DNA of 64,000 bases from Prorocentrum cordatum (GCA_963575745.1 CAUYUJ010003614.1:290501-354500), one strand, 5' to 3'. Positions 10,691-21,262 are shown, counted from the first letter of the stretch. Notes: generated by a model from the sequence alone, not told the origin. Numbers and translations: made by a program.

Positions 10691-11194
10691 GGGAAGCTCC
10701 TGATGGCCAGGAGCCCGGGCTGGCTCCTGGGAGGCCGGCACCGTCAAGACCTGCCGGGGCCCCTTGCCATCAGGAAGCCTCCTCTTCGTAGCGGGGCGAT
10801 TGCTGCCGATGCCAGGGGTAGGCCGGGCCCCGCTCGGAGGGGGAGGGGGGGGGCCACTCCGTTCGGTCTCCTCCGTCGGCCTCTATCCGTCGTGGCTGGG
10901 TGCAGACCTGCAGCCCATGCCAGGGGCAGGGAGGCAACTTTATCAGGGGCCCCGCTGCCTCGGGCAACAGAGGACGACACCATCAGATGAATCTAAGCTG
11001 CCGAAGGGCCGCGCGGGTTTATCGGATCGGCGCTGGAGCAACCAGACTCGAACTGAATCCCTGTCCCCAAGATCAGCAAGCCAAGAGCGATGGACAATCT
11101 TGGGGCTGTGCCCCCAGAAGCTGCGGGGCTCCTCCAGATCGGCACCGAGGCAAAAGGTGGTGCCAAGCATGGGGATAGGGACATGTCTTCGAAC

Positions 11195-11330
11195 TGGTTA
11201 CGGAACCCCCTCCCTGGCGCGTGGAGCGCGCCAGGGGCGGCTCTGGAGGCGCCGCCAAAGGGGGGGGGCCCGCGCCGACCCCCACGCAGTCGGCGGAGGC
11301 AGGCACTGGGCAGCGAGGCCCGCAGCGCGA
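11195..11330 (+). mobile_element. MITE-A copy 4, partial
   Basis: Only the centre is clear: CCCTCCCTGGCGCGTGGAGC, GCGCCAGGGGCGG and GGAGGCGCCGCC. Both arms are missing or diverged. Confidence 0.6.
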
Positions 11331-11380
11331 GGAGCAGGGATGTGACCACCCGCCGACGGGCACGAGGACGCAGGGCAGTA

Positions 11381-11561
11381 CAGTCAACCCGTACAGTAAG
11401 GATGCGCGGTAAGGATGCAAGGGCCTTGGACGTCAATGCCGAGGCTCTTCGAGCGGGGCTGGCCTTCGAAAGTGGTTGAGGATGGGCCGAAGATGACCGA
11501 AGAGGCAATGATGCAAGGGTACCCTTGGGAAGTCGCTCATCCTTACTGTGCGGGTTGACTG
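11381..11561. mobile_element. Tc1/mariner-like MITE, 181 bp
   Basis: Inverted termini CAGTCAACCCGTACAGTAAG (left) and the complement of CTTACTGTGCGGGTTGACTG (right), with TA at 11379-11380 and 11562-11563. CAGT-type ends with TA duplication fit the Tc1/mariner superfamily. There is no transposase. Confidence 0.85.
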
Positions 11562-11565
11562 TAGC

Positions 11566-11728
11566 ATGATGGGCCTGTTTTCCACCACCACCACCATAAG
11601 TTGGAGGGGGGAAGGGAGGTGGAGGAGGAGGAAGACGAAGAGGAGGAAGAGGAGGTGGGGGAGGAGGAGGACCCTCTCCCCCTCCAACTTGTGGTGGTGG
11701 TGGTGGTGGTGGAAAACAGGCCCATCAT
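11566..11728. mobile_element. MITE-C copy 1
   Basis: Long inverted ends ATGATGGGCCTGTTTTCCAC, CACCACCACCATAAGTTGGA on the left and the matching complement on the right, around a (GGA)-rich centre. It begins two bases after the TA of the preceding Tc1-like element. Other copies are at 17582 and 28212. Confidence 0.85.
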
Positions 11729-12354
11729 GCCAAACAGATACCTATCGGTCGGAACAGAGTAGGCAGAAACATGAAGATAGGAGGGCGCTGAAGGTAGACT
11801 GGGTTCCGTCCGCCACCTTGTGAGGAGGGAACAGGTGGAGCACCTCGATCATTGAAGTAGGATGGCGCTTAAAGTAAATTCGAATCTGGGAATCCAGAAA
11901 TACCCACTTTCAACGACCGATGGGTAATGCACGAGGCCGGGGAGCACGCCGAGGTCGCCCACGGTGGCAGCTCGGCCGAAAACAGACCGAACCGGACACC
12001 GACCGAAGGGGGCAGGCCGCTACGTAGCAGCCCAGAACGGCGCAGCGAGGCAGCAGCGAAGAGACAGGCGACCCAACCGAGCCGACCGCACGCAGCCGAC
12101 GGCAACGCAGCCGGACCGATCGAACCACGGACAACCTTGCACGCGTTCAAGCGCTCCACGCCGTCGTGCGGGGTGTCCTGCCGCTGGATCTCGGCCACCC
12201 CCGTGCCCGCCACATGGCGAAACGAGACAGGCACGTGCCCGCGGAGTGTCGGTGCGCTCTGCGGCCTGTCGTGTCACAGGGCACTGCGGGGGAGTGGTGG
12301 GACGGCTTCAGCAGAATGACAAACAAGTCTGCAAGCGTGGATCCCAACCAGTCA

Positions 12355-12715
12355 GTCAATGCACCGTGGATGTGGACGCGATGTGGTGCAAGCCATGTCT
12401 GTGGTGCAAGCCATGTGGCGGACGCTATGTGGTGCAAGGTCCTCGGCGGAACCTCGGCGCACCCTCCAAGTGGGCGACAAGGAGGCGCGCGGCGCAACCT
12501 CAGCGAACTCCTCAGAGGGCGGCCACGAGGCGGAAACAGGCGGCGACGCCGCGAAATCTCGGCGGACCCCCACGTGGGCAATAGCGCGGCGGACACAAGG
12601 CGGCCCCGGGTGGTGATGCGGCGACACCTCGGCGGAACCCCCCCAGGTAGATGGCAACGATGCGGCCAAGAGGCGGCCACGGGCGGCGACGCGGCGAAAC
12701 GACGGCGGACCCATC
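12355..12715. repeat. Short tandem units (ATGTGGTGCAAG; CGGCGACACCTCGGCGG)
   Basis: 12370-12440 holds about four 19-21-bp units with ATGTGGTGCAAG. From 12440 to 12715 longer units (about 70 bp) repeat GCGGCGA(A/C)A(T/C)CTCGGCGGA and GGCGGCCACG. Open frames here are not recognisable proteins. Confidence 0.6.
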
Positions 12716-12734
12716 CGATTGCTCAGTGATGCAA

Positions 12735-12885
12735 TCACGAGCTCCTGAGTGCAAGCGCTGGTCAGGGGAAAAACGCATGCGCGCCAAGGGCGGCACCAGA
12801 GGCGTCCGCTGGGGGTCCCAGCGCCGATCCAAGAAATCCGCGCGGAGCTCCGAGAGCTTATATGGATATGCAGCTCTCTCGTCTT
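12735..12885 (+). mobile_element. MITE-A copy 5, left arm degraded
   Basis: The right arm is good (GCCGATCCAAGAAATCCGCG, CGGAGCTCCGAGAGCTTATA). The centre is reduced to CGCGCCAAGGGCGG and AGAGGCGTCC; the left arm is barely recognisable. Confidence 0.55.
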
Positions 12886-13071
12886 CGATCCAATGCCACG
12901 TGAGCGACGACGGGCGCACCAGCGCAAGACAGGCGCCCCCTCCCTGAGTCCACCCAGCCCGTCGCAGGCGAAGGCGCGTGCTTCGTTCGGGCGCTGCTTC
13001 ACCGAAGGGGGGGCAGATACTCTGGGGGGGAGGAGAAGCGTGCACCTGTTGTGCCCCAGGGTCGGCGGCGA

Positions 13072-13250
13072 GCGAGGGGGGGAAATGAGAAGGAGGAGGT
13101 TTTCTCGGAAGGCTCGGAAGTGCCTTGGCCTTCTGAGAAAGTGTCCTCATAAGCCTTCCCCGAAGACACAGAGAAACCTCTCAGAAGGCGCGAGGGCTCC
13201 TGCCGCCTCCCGAGAAGGCCTCTTTTTCACCTTCCCCCCTCGCTGGCCGC
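13072..13250 (+). mobile_element. CTTCTCAGAAG foldback element, copy 2
   Basis: Left end CGGCGGCGAGCGAGGGGGGA, interior CCTTCTGAGAAAG and CCCCGAAGACACAGAGAAAC, right end CCCCCCTCGCTGGCCGCCGA. Confidence 0.75.
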
Positions 13251-13575
13251 CGACAGAGGGGCCCATGCAGTGCCCCGGTAGGGCACCCCAGATTTAGGTC
13301 GGGCATGTCCTCCTACAGGGGGACTATGGACGACAAATAAAACAAGTCAAAACATGTTCGAGAATAGTCAAACATGGTAGAAGAATCGTCCTCAGTTTAT
13401 GTTTTACTATGTTTGAAAATTCCTCCTGTAGAGGGACGTAGAAAACCTCTCAGAAGGCGCGAGGGCTCCTGAAAAGTCCCGCCGCCTCCCGAGAAGGCCT
13501 CCTCCTTCTCACCTTCCCCCCCTCGCTCGCCGCCGACAGGGGAGCCCATGCAGGGCCCCCTGAAGGGCACCCCAG
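13168..13575. repeat. Direct duplication flanking MITE-B copy 2
   Basis: AACCTCTCAGAAGGCGCGAG through the Pro/Arg-rich GCCGCCGACAG and GCCCATGCAG to AGGGCACCCCAG occurs at 13170-13290 and again at 13445-13575. The two copies are separated by the MITE-B element. Confidence 0.75.
13297..13438. mobile_element. MITE-B copy 2, right end eroded
   Basis: Left TIR GGTCGGGCATGTCCTCCTAC with TA before it. The interior is AT-rich. The right end retains only CTGTAG.GGGACG, followed by TA at 13439-13440. Confidence 0.75.
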
Positions 13576-13719
13576 GTGCACCTGTCTCCGCCCCGGTGGG
13601 GGCTAATCTCGCGCACACGCAGGCTCGGGCGCCTGATCGCAGACGCCCATCTCGCAACGGCTGCTGAGGAAGACCAGCAGAGTCAGCAGTAGCAGTGGCA
13701 ATGTCGAGATAAGGAGGGA

Positions 13720-14180
13720 CATGGGGGGAAGCACGAATCGGGGGAGGAGGAGGGAGAGGGGGAGATCTGGAGGGAAAGATGACGAGGGGGGTGGCGCGAC
13801 ATGGATGGGATGTAGGAGCATGGCGAGCACGGGCAAGAGGAGGAGGAGGAGGAGGAGGAGGAGGAGGTGGATGGCGAGAGGGAGAGAATGGGACGTGCGA
13901 GGGGGTGTACGAAGAGGAGCATGAGGAAGAGGAGGCTGATCGGGAGGGGGCAGGCGAGGGCGAGAGTTAGGAGAGAGATAATTAGGGGGAGGAGCAACAA
14001 ACCGACAAGGGGGAGAGGAGGACGAGGAAGAGGGGGACGGGGGAAGGGGACGACGAGTAGGGGGTAGGGGGATGTGAATCGGGAGTGGGAAACGAGGTGA
14101 GGATGATAAATGTGGGGAGGAGGAGTGTGAGGGGTATGGGGAGTGACCGTGGGGAGGGGGAAGTACAGGCGGGCGAGGGC
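13720..14180. repeat. Purine-rich region
   Basis: About 450 bp of G and A on the plus strand with short (GGA)n and GAGG runs; frames are Arg/Gly/Glu-rich on plus and Pro/Ser/Leu-rich on minus. Confidence 0.8.
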
Positions 14181-14379
14181 GAGGACTGCGTCTTCTGACA
14201 ACTCGTGCCATACACCAAGCTTGAAGAATCAACACAGCAATTGAAGGAACGAGACTTGACCGAGACGAGCAGGAGGGGAACGCCTTCATCGCCCACGCCG
14301 CAGGCACCAACCGGGACCGCACGAGCGACGGGTCCATCGGCGGCACGCATTGCTGGCAGGCGCGTGGGGGGGAGGGGAT

Positions 14380-14584
14380 CCCACACTCCCTGGTCCGGGC
14401 CTGTAAAAAAATGTGCAGCCGCGTGACTCGTTGCAGAATCCCTGGCTTCAAAAAAATGAGTATATCGTAGAGGACCGATGCTCACTTCTGCCACCACACT
14501 CCCTGGTCCGGGCCTTTACAATATGCAGCCCCGTGACTCGTTCCAGAATCCCTGACCTCAGAAACGCGAATACATCGTAGAGGA
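14380..14584. repeat. 123-bp tandem duplication, later split by an insertion
   Basis: CACACTCCCTGGTCCGGGCC starts two units 123 bp apart. Both include GTGACTCGTT(G/C)CAGAATCCC and end in ATCGTAGAGGA. Unit 1 continues into CCGATGCTCACTTCTGCCA; in unit 2 that continuation is found beyond the element at 14585-14724. Confidence 0.85.
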
Positions 14585-14724
14585 CAGGGCTGGACCTCAA
14601 TGTCGTTTTTCGTTTTGTCGCTTTGTGTTTTGTTTTGCTCTACCTGTTTTCCTGTACCTCCCTGCCAAGACGACAAACAAGACACAGCCGAATTCCAGCA
14701 AAACCGCGTTTAGGTCCAGCCCTG
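14585..14724. mobile_element. hAT-like MITE with 8-bp target duplication
   Basis: Ends CAGGGCTGGACCT and its inverted copy AGGTCCAGCCCTG, flanked exactly by GTAGAGGA at 14577-14584 and 14725-14732. CAGGG termini with 8-bp duplications are characteristic of hAT transposons. The 140-bp interior is T-rich and non-coding. The preceding tandem unit supplies the empty site. Confidence 0.9.
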
Positions 14725-15257
14725 GTAGAGGACCAATGTTCACTTCTGCCAAGTCTGCCTCCGCTTTGCTTCACGCCGCCTTCCGCCGAGAAAGCGCAGC
14801 GGCCACCCGATCCCTCGAAGGCGAGGCGCTTGCTGGACCGCCCTGCGCGTGTGCCCCTGCCGGTCCCAGCCGAGGACGGCCCCAACATGCAGGGCCAGAG
14901 TGCATGCAGATCCACTGCCCGGGGAATCGATCTTCCAGGACCCCAGAGGGCGGCAACTGTGGATTGGGCCACAGGGGGCCCGAGTGTATCCAGATCCACC
15001 GGCCCCCGCGGTCCAGGAGAATCGCTGCCCCTGGAGATGCTCCAGCCTCGGATTCTGATCCAGAAGCCTGAGGAAGCCCAGGACACCCATGCGGGCTCGG
15101 AGCAAGGCGAGCGGGCAAGGGACTGGGGAAACCAAAAGGTAGCGATATCGCTACGATGTGGTGCTTGTCCATGTAGGCTCATGACTGGACGAGCTCCACA
15201 TCCGTCCATTGAGCTTGTCCATTCGTACATGGACGAGCGCCACCGGGCTCAGAGCAA

Positions 15258-15335
15258 GGCGCGCTCTAGGCGCATCCAGCCGTGGCGACGATGGTCTCCC
15301 AGGAGGACCAAGAAGGGGGAAAACGAGGCCTCTGA
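15258..15335. repeat. Dispersed repeat with GTGGCGACGA core, copy 3
   Basis: GCATCCAGCCGTGGCGACGA, then GACCAAGAAGGGGGAAAACG, as in the block at 95-190. Confidence 0.45.
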
Positions 15336-15492
15336 GGCACGAGGTGGGCCCGGGCCTGCGCTCGTTCGCGAGAGGCCCCCAAAGCCCCAGAGGTCCCACG
15401 CGCCTTTAGAGGCCCCTCCGCGGCACCTCCCGAGGCTCGAGGAGGCCCGGAAGCGTTCCACATCCTCAACCGTCGAGCATCCCCTCCTCCCT

Positions 15493-15630
15493 TCGGCGGC
15501 GAGCGAGGAGGGCAAATGAGAAAGAGAAGGCCTTGTCAGAAGGCGGCGAAACTTCTCAGAAGGCCTCCAGCCTTCCGAGAGGTTATCCGTGTCTTCGGGT
15601 CTTCGGGCAAAGATTAGAAACTTCCCAAAA
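15493..15630 (-). mobile_element. CTTCTCAGAAG foldback element, copy 3, inverted
   Basis: CGGCGGCGAGCGAGGAGGGC, AACTTCTCAGAAGG and GGTTATCCGTGTCTTCGGG; the internal order is reversed relative to copies 1 and 2. Confidence 0.65.
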
Positions 15631-16339
15631 GGCGGGTGGCATTCCGAGCCCTCACCGAACATGGCCAGGCCTGGGCCTGGAGCAGGTGCGCACTCCCTCC
15701 TGACTCAGGCAGGGAGGCGGATGCACCGATTCTGGGCCCAAGATCGGCCTGGCCGAGATCGGTGCGGCGGTCGGTGGACGTCTCAAGACCTTCAGACGTC
15801 CACGGCGATACCCAAATCGAAAATCCGCCAGACCGACATCGGAACTGACAACGGCTGGATCCGACGGACCGAAAGCAGCCCAGAAGGACCCAGCGCAGCG
15901 CAGCAGCCGACCGTACCAAGCTGACCGAATGCAAACGACTGCGAAGCAGCGAAGATTTCTTGTTCCCCCTCTCTCCCCCCCTGGAGGTCCAGATCAATGA
16001 GCTACGCGAGCAAAGGTTGCGAAGTCGTCACTGAAGATGCGAGGTGGCAAAATCTTAGAGCCTTCAACAATTCCCTTAACTCTCCAACCGTGGTGACGAG
16101 AAGTGGCTCATAAGACCGCATCTTCCCTATGGCGAATCTCATGTTCCTTCCGACTGATCCTTCGGGAGCCTGGCTTACCCTCTCATCCGTCCTCCAACTC
16201 TCGTTTCCTCGCCCTCGTCGTCGTCGTCGTCGTCGTCTTCCTGGTTCTCATGCTCCCACTACCTATCCTTCTCACTCCTGTTACCTCCGACTCGTCATCG
16301 TCGTCCTCCTCCTTCTCCTCCAGAAATCCCACCAGCCCT

Positions 16340-17035
16340 CTGGGCGTAGGTGGTCTAGAGCAGATCCTCTTCCACCCCTCCCTCTTCCCCCTTGGGGAGG
16401 GGTTTACCCCTCCCCCTACCCCCTCCCCTGGACCTGGACGGGGGGGGCCGCGGGTAGTTAGAGCGTCCAAGATGGCCCAAGACGGCTCCAAGAGCGCCTC
16501 AGAGAACCCAAGATGAGCTCCAAGATGGCTCAAGATAGCGCAAGATCGCTCACGATGGCTCCTAAGATGGTTCCAAGAAGCCCAAAGACGGCCCCAAGAT
16601 AACTCCAAGTGGCCAAACAGCTCCCCAAGGAGGCCCCGAAGAGGCCAAAATCGTCCCAAAACCTAAGGAAAATCAATGATTTTTGCTTTCTCGCCTTTTC
16701 GCTTCCGATGGCCATCCGAGGCCTGGAGATGGCTCCAAGATGGCCCAAGAGGGCCCCAAGAGAGCCCCAAAAGAGCCCCAAGACGGCCCCAAGAGCGCCC
16801 AAGAGCACTCCAAGAGCGTTCCAAGAGGGGTCCAAGAGGCGATTTTAGGGGCTTCCGAGGGGGGACGCTAATTAAACCCCCCCTCTTGTTTGATCGACTC
16901 CCTCCAAGATGGCCCCAAAAGCGCCCCGAAGGCTCCCCAGAGCGCCTCAAGAGGGTCCCAAGAGGCGCCCAAGATGCCCCAAGGCGCCCAAAAAGCCCTC
17001 CAAGAGGCCCTCAAAAGACCCCCAAGAAGCTCCTT
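16340..17035 (+). repeat. CCAAGAGGCCCC satellite (family E), copy 1
   Basis: Degenerate 10-12-bp units (CCAAGATGGCC, CCAAGAGGGCC). Conserved spacers recur across copies: AAAATCAATGATTTTTGC then CTCGCCTTTTCGCTTCCGA, and GGGGCTTCCGAGGGGG. It is preceded by a GGGGAGGGGTTTACCCCTCC hairpin. Other copies: 32705, 43420 and 52225 (plus), 45250 and 47190 (minus). Confidence 0.75.
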
Positions 17036-17160
17036 CCCCTCCTCCTCCTCCTCCTCCGATTCTTCCTCCTTCTCCGTCCTCCTCCTCCTCCTCCTCCTCC
17101 TCCTCTTCCCCCTCCTCCTCCTCCTCCTCCTCCGACGACGACGACGACGACGACTCCTCT
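17036..17160. repeat. (CCT)n and (CGA)n tract
   Basis: CCT triplets ending in a short CGA run. Confidence 0.95.
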
Positions 17161-17496
17161 TCCATCCTCCCCCTCTCGGGGTCTGTGACAGCTTCCCCCG
17201 CCCTTTGTTATTCTGCATGCTCCCCGACTTCCCTGATCACCTCAACTCCCCTGAGCATCGTTTCTGGATGGGCTGGTGGGGATACGCGAAGCGTCAACAA
17301 TTTCAAATGATACACCTGCTGGCTGGCCGAGTCCTTCTTTGATGTGCCTGCTGTACCGCTTGCGCCGACATTCGACCCCGCTCTCGGACAGCCTCTGCGA
17401 CCCTCGATCCCCTGCACTGGACACTCTCCACCCCTCGCGACGGCTCCTCGGACACTCGCAAGCCGGGCCATGGGGCGGGGCGACAACACAGACGGG

Positions 17497-17830
17497 TCTT
17501 ACGCAGGGTGACGTCTCGACCTTACGCGTTCGCTTGCGCGGACCGCCAGCGTGGCACGCCACATTGGAAACGCGGGCTCTCATGATGGGCCCATTTTCCA
17601 CCACCACTACCACAGGTAGGAGAGGGAGGAGGAGGAGGAAGAGGAGGAGGAGGAGGAGGAGGAGGAGGAGGAGGAGGAGGAGGAGGAGAGGAGGAGGACC
17701 TCCTCATCCTCTCTTCTCCCCCGTCCTGCATACTGTATGGCAGCGGTGGTGGAGAATTTGCCCGTCATCTCACGCGCGACCTCGCGCGGGCAGCTTGCGC
17801 GTCAACGTCGGCGAAGACGTGCCCGATGTT
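17497..17830. repeat. Dispersed repeat D, copy 1, interrupted by MITE-C
   Basis: GGGTCTTACGC, CTTGCGCGGACCGCCAGCGT, GGCACGCCACATTGGAAACG, then after the insertion CGCGCGACCTCGCGCGGGCA and TCGGCGAAGACG. Uninterrupted copies occur at 40571 and 41051. Confidence 0.8.
17582..17768. mobile_element. MITE-C copy 2 with CTC target duplication
   Basis: Ends ATGATGGGCCCATTTTCCAC and the complement of GAATTTGCCCGTCAT around a (GGA)n centre. CTC lies at 17579-17581 and 17769-17771. Removing the element plus one CTC restores the spacing seen in repeat D at 40571. Confidence 0.85.
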
Positions 17831-18479
17831 TTTCTCTCGTCGCTCGGGCGCGCCCGGGCGGGCGAGGGCAGACGACGGCACCACAGCCGCCGGGGGGTCC
17901 AGTGCAGGGCCTCTTCCGTGTGGTGCGGGCCCGCCCGTCCTCGCGGCGAACCCGTTTTTTCCTCGGTGCCCGCGCTCGGGGAGTCCGCATGCTCCCTCGG
18001 GGGAGGCCAGCCTGCGGGGCTGAGGCTTCCTGCAGCACGCGCTGGCACAGTTTTCCAGCTTCCAGTGTGTGTGGCTCGCCTTCCTGCTTCCTACTGTAAC
18101 TGGCTGTTGTCCGCGCGAGAGAGGAGGGGGCACAAACTCGTCCTTCCACTTTTTCCTCCTGGGTTCTCCGACTTCCCCGGAGGTCCCAGGTCACGTTCGC
18201 GCCCAAGAGGCCACGATCTCTTGGAAATCGCTCCAGGTTCGCGCCCCCGGATCTACAATCGCTCACAATCTACGCCACACTCGCGCACCCGAGGCCACGA
18301 TCCCTCGTAACTGAACTGAGATTCGCGCACATGGGGCTACGACTTCAGGTAGCTCGCGCCCCTGAGGCCACGATCTCTTGTGAACCACCCCTCATTTGCA
18401 GATTCGAAAACAATCCCTTGCAAACTGCACACAATGTTAGCCAGCGTGGGCCCCAAACCATGTGTTTCCAGTACTGCAT

Positions 18480-18557
18480 GTGTGTGCGTACATATGTATA
18501 CATATTTATATATATATATGTATACATATATATATATATATATAATAGATAGATATA
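18480..18557. repeat. (TA)n-rich tract
   Basis: ATATATACATATATATAT-type sequence with TGTATACA palindromes, a local AT island. Confidence 0.9.
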
Positions 18558-18579
18558 TGCAGGGCCCGACCACAACGAT

Positions 18580-18845
18580 GTTTAAAACGAGCTGGCGTTT
18601 AGAACGAGCAAAACAACGATCGTTGTACAACGAACGTTTCAAACGAAACCGGTGCAAACGAAAACGAAAAACGAAACGAGGCCATCGCTCATAGAGAAAA
18701 CCAAACGAAAAACGAAACGAACTTCGCAGACCGCGCTGGAAACAAAACGAAACAAGAAACACATACATGGGACGACAGGCGAGGTTCTGGCTGGGGCTTG
18801 AACCAGGCAAAACGACACAACAAAACACACTAAACAACCCATAAC
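18580..18845. repeat. AAACGAAACGA-rich region
   Basis: Repeated AACGA, AAACGAAA and CAAACGAA words with an ACGATCGTTGTACAACGA palindrome; open frames on minus are Phe/Arg-rich low complexity. Confidence 0.7.
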
Positions 18846-19013
18846 GAGAAACGAACCAAGGCTGCGGCGAGGGCTACCGGGCCGGGGCTAGGGCGAGGGG
18901 CGAGGTTCCTTTTGTGAGGCACGTGCGGAAACAACCTCGGGCTGCGGCGACGGCTAGGGCCTCGGGGTCCACGGGTCCACGTCGAATGCATGTGTGTAAT
19001 GACATAGAACGGT

Positions 19014-19856
19014 GTATATGAATGTATGTACGTACGTATGTATGTATGCATGCATGCATGTATGTACCTATGCGCGTATTACACGTAGTGCGCATGCATG
19101 CATGCATGTCTATATCAACGTACGTATACATGAATGAATGTAGGTATGTATGTGTGTGCATGTATGTATGTATGCATGCATGCATGCATGCATGCATGTA
19201 TGTGTGTATGTACATGTATGTATGTATGTATGTATGTATGTATGCATGTATGGATGCATGTATGCAAGCATGTATGCATGTATGTATGTATGTTTGTGTG
19301 TATATGTGTGTGCATGTATGTGATCATGGATGTATGTGTGTATGTGTGTATGTCTATATGTAGATGGGTAGGTGTATGCATGTCTGGGTGTATGCATGCA
19401 TGTACGTAGTTTGATGTATGTGTGTACCTATGTATGCATTCATGTATGTATGTACGTATGTAAATGTGCGTGTTCGCATGCGCGTATGTGTGCATGTGTG
19501 CATGTATGTATGTTCGTCTGCATGTATGTGTATGCATGCATGCATGTATGGATGGGTGTACGTATGTGTGTACGTACGTATGCATGTATATATGCGTGCA
19601 TGTATGGATGCAGGTCTATGTGTGTATGGATGCATGTGTGTATGTATGCATGTGAATGCAGGTATGGCCGTATGCATGTTTGTATGTATGTGTGTCTGTA
19701 TGTAGTTGTGCATGTATGGATGTACGTGTTTAAGGATGTATGCATGTCTGTATGTGCGTATAGACGTATGTGCGTTTGTATATCTGGATGTGTGTCCATG
19801 GACGTATGTAAGGATGTGTGTATGTATGTATGTATGTATGTATGTATGTATGCATG
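19014..19856. repeat. (TATG/CATG)n tetranucleotide array
   Basis: About 840 bp of TATG units with interspersed CATG, TGTG and CGTA variants. Six-frame Cys/Met/Val or His/Thr/Ile-rich products are artefacts. Confidence 0.95.
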
Positions 19857-20065
19857 TGTAGGTTGTGCACTCTATGTGGGTCCGTCAATGTGGTGCACTA
19901 TAAGCGGTGCAATATGTGTGGTACATCTAGATTATGCAAACTAGAGTGTACACTATGCGTTGTGCAATCTACGTGGTGCACTCTATGTTGTGTTGCCTGT
20001 GTGGTGCACTATCTGTGGTCAAATCTCTGTGATGCGCGATCGATGTGGTGCAGTCGTCATAAGGA
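19857..20065. repeat. Degenerate TGTGGTGCACTATG repeat
   Basis: Roughly 20-bp units GTGGTGCACTCTATG/GTGGTGCACTATCTG; some units are inverted (GAGTGTACACTATG). A related word is seen at 12370-12440. Confidence 0.7.
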
Positions 20066-20451
20066 TATCTATGCTGTGTAGCTGATTCTGTACTTGGAAT
20101 TGACAGCGCCACTGCTTGCGCACTCATGTCACCCACACGCCCGCAGCTTGGTTTGCAAAAGCTATGCGGCGGCGATTGCGATGACTGCTTGGTGCTGACT
20201 GGCGAATTTGTGCGGCCGCACCAGCGTCAAAAAGCTCGCGCGCACAGCGGCCAGCTAGCTTGGCACAACCGACGCGGCCGCGGTGGCGCTGACCGAGGGG
20301 GATATCCCAGCACGTCTCATAGGTCGGGCGGGAGGAGGAGGCGGGAGGAGGATGGAGGGGTCAGGAAGAGGAAGGACGGGGCGGAGGAGTTGGGAGGGGG
20401 GCCGGGTGGGGGTGGAGGAGGTGCGCCCTCTCCCCCCGAGCAGAGCCCTGC

Positions 20452-20541
20452 CTGCAGCAGCTCCGTCGCCCGCGAGGGGTGCTCCGCGAGCAAAGCACCC
20501 TCAGCTCGTGCAAGCACCGCCAGCGCCGCCCGGAAGAAGAC
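20452..20541 (-). CDS. Exon of a probable TBC (Rab-GAP) domain protein
   Basis: Exactly 90 bp (30 residues) lie between an acceptor (GGTGAG|GTCTTC) and a GC donor (CTGCAG|GCAGGG). The translation begins VFFRAALAVLARAEGALLAE and ends RATELLQ. This resembles the late TBC helix pattern of the 'vlFRvaLAlLk..E..Ll' type found in GTPase activators of Rab proteins. Both ends are in phase 0 and third positions are mostly G or C. Neighbouring exons were not identified: the upstream minus sequence (20545-20800) is open but unrecognised, and the downstream side is a Pro/GGA-rich intron-like stretch. The motif is short, so chance resemblance cannot be excluded. Confidence 0.45.
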
Positions 20542-20864
20542 CTCACCATGCGGGGGCGGACCGCCAATGCTTGCCATGGCTCGGACGTCCATTCCCAGCT
20601 CATGATTGGGTGTCGTACGTTGTTTTGATCTGCAAGATAATTAAGGATGCTCCTCAATTGTCCGTATTTTCTGGCGCTGGCCTCGCCAAACAACAAAAAA
20701 TCACACGTCCGAGCGATGCCAAGAATGGGCCTGACAGATCGCCCTGGGGCCCTGGGGGCGAGGCGATCCATGGACGAACGGCGGGTGCTGCGCGTCCCAT
20801 TTGCACCGCCTTACGCAAAGATGGTTGTGCTAATGCCCGGTAGCTGTCGTTACCGGGGGGGGCT

Positions 20865-20970
20865 CAAGTAACGCTAACGTATAGGCGGGGTGGGGCACGT
20901 CGGAACGGGGTTGCACTGCGATCGTCATGTGCGCGGGATTATCAGCATGTGGAGGGGGTCCACGCGTCCC
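20865..20970. repeat. Dispersed repeat S, copy 2
   Basis: GGCGGGGTGGGGCACGTC, TGCACTGCGATCG and CAGCATGTGGAGG, as at 6715-6830. It lies just upstream of the LINE and could belong to its 5' region, but the copy at 6.7 kb has no LINE beside it. Confidence 0.55.
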
Positions 20971-21262
20971 CCCCTCACATTCACGATCGTTACCGTTTAC
21001 GGTGAGGGGGGCTAGGACGGTTTAAACCAGTTGTTCAAACGCAACCTTGCAGAGAAGGCGGCAAACCGACCATCGTCCCCAAGGCTTGATCGATCGATTC
21101 CCCTCCCCCTCCCCCTCCCCCTCCTCCTCCTCCTCCTCCTCCTCCTCCTCCAGCTGCCGTGACAGCTCAAGGCAGCATCACAGCAGCGTCCATGCGGTCC
21201 ACCAGGGGACCCGTCTGGCATTTGGCCGAACACCCAGCCAGACAGAGGCGGCCCGCTGGCCG

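Noticed and set aside
19022-19944. Cys/Met/Val-rich and His/Thr/Ile-rich frames as a cysteine-rich protein
   Set aside because: All derive from a TATG/CATG tetranucleotide array, open in several frames on both strands.
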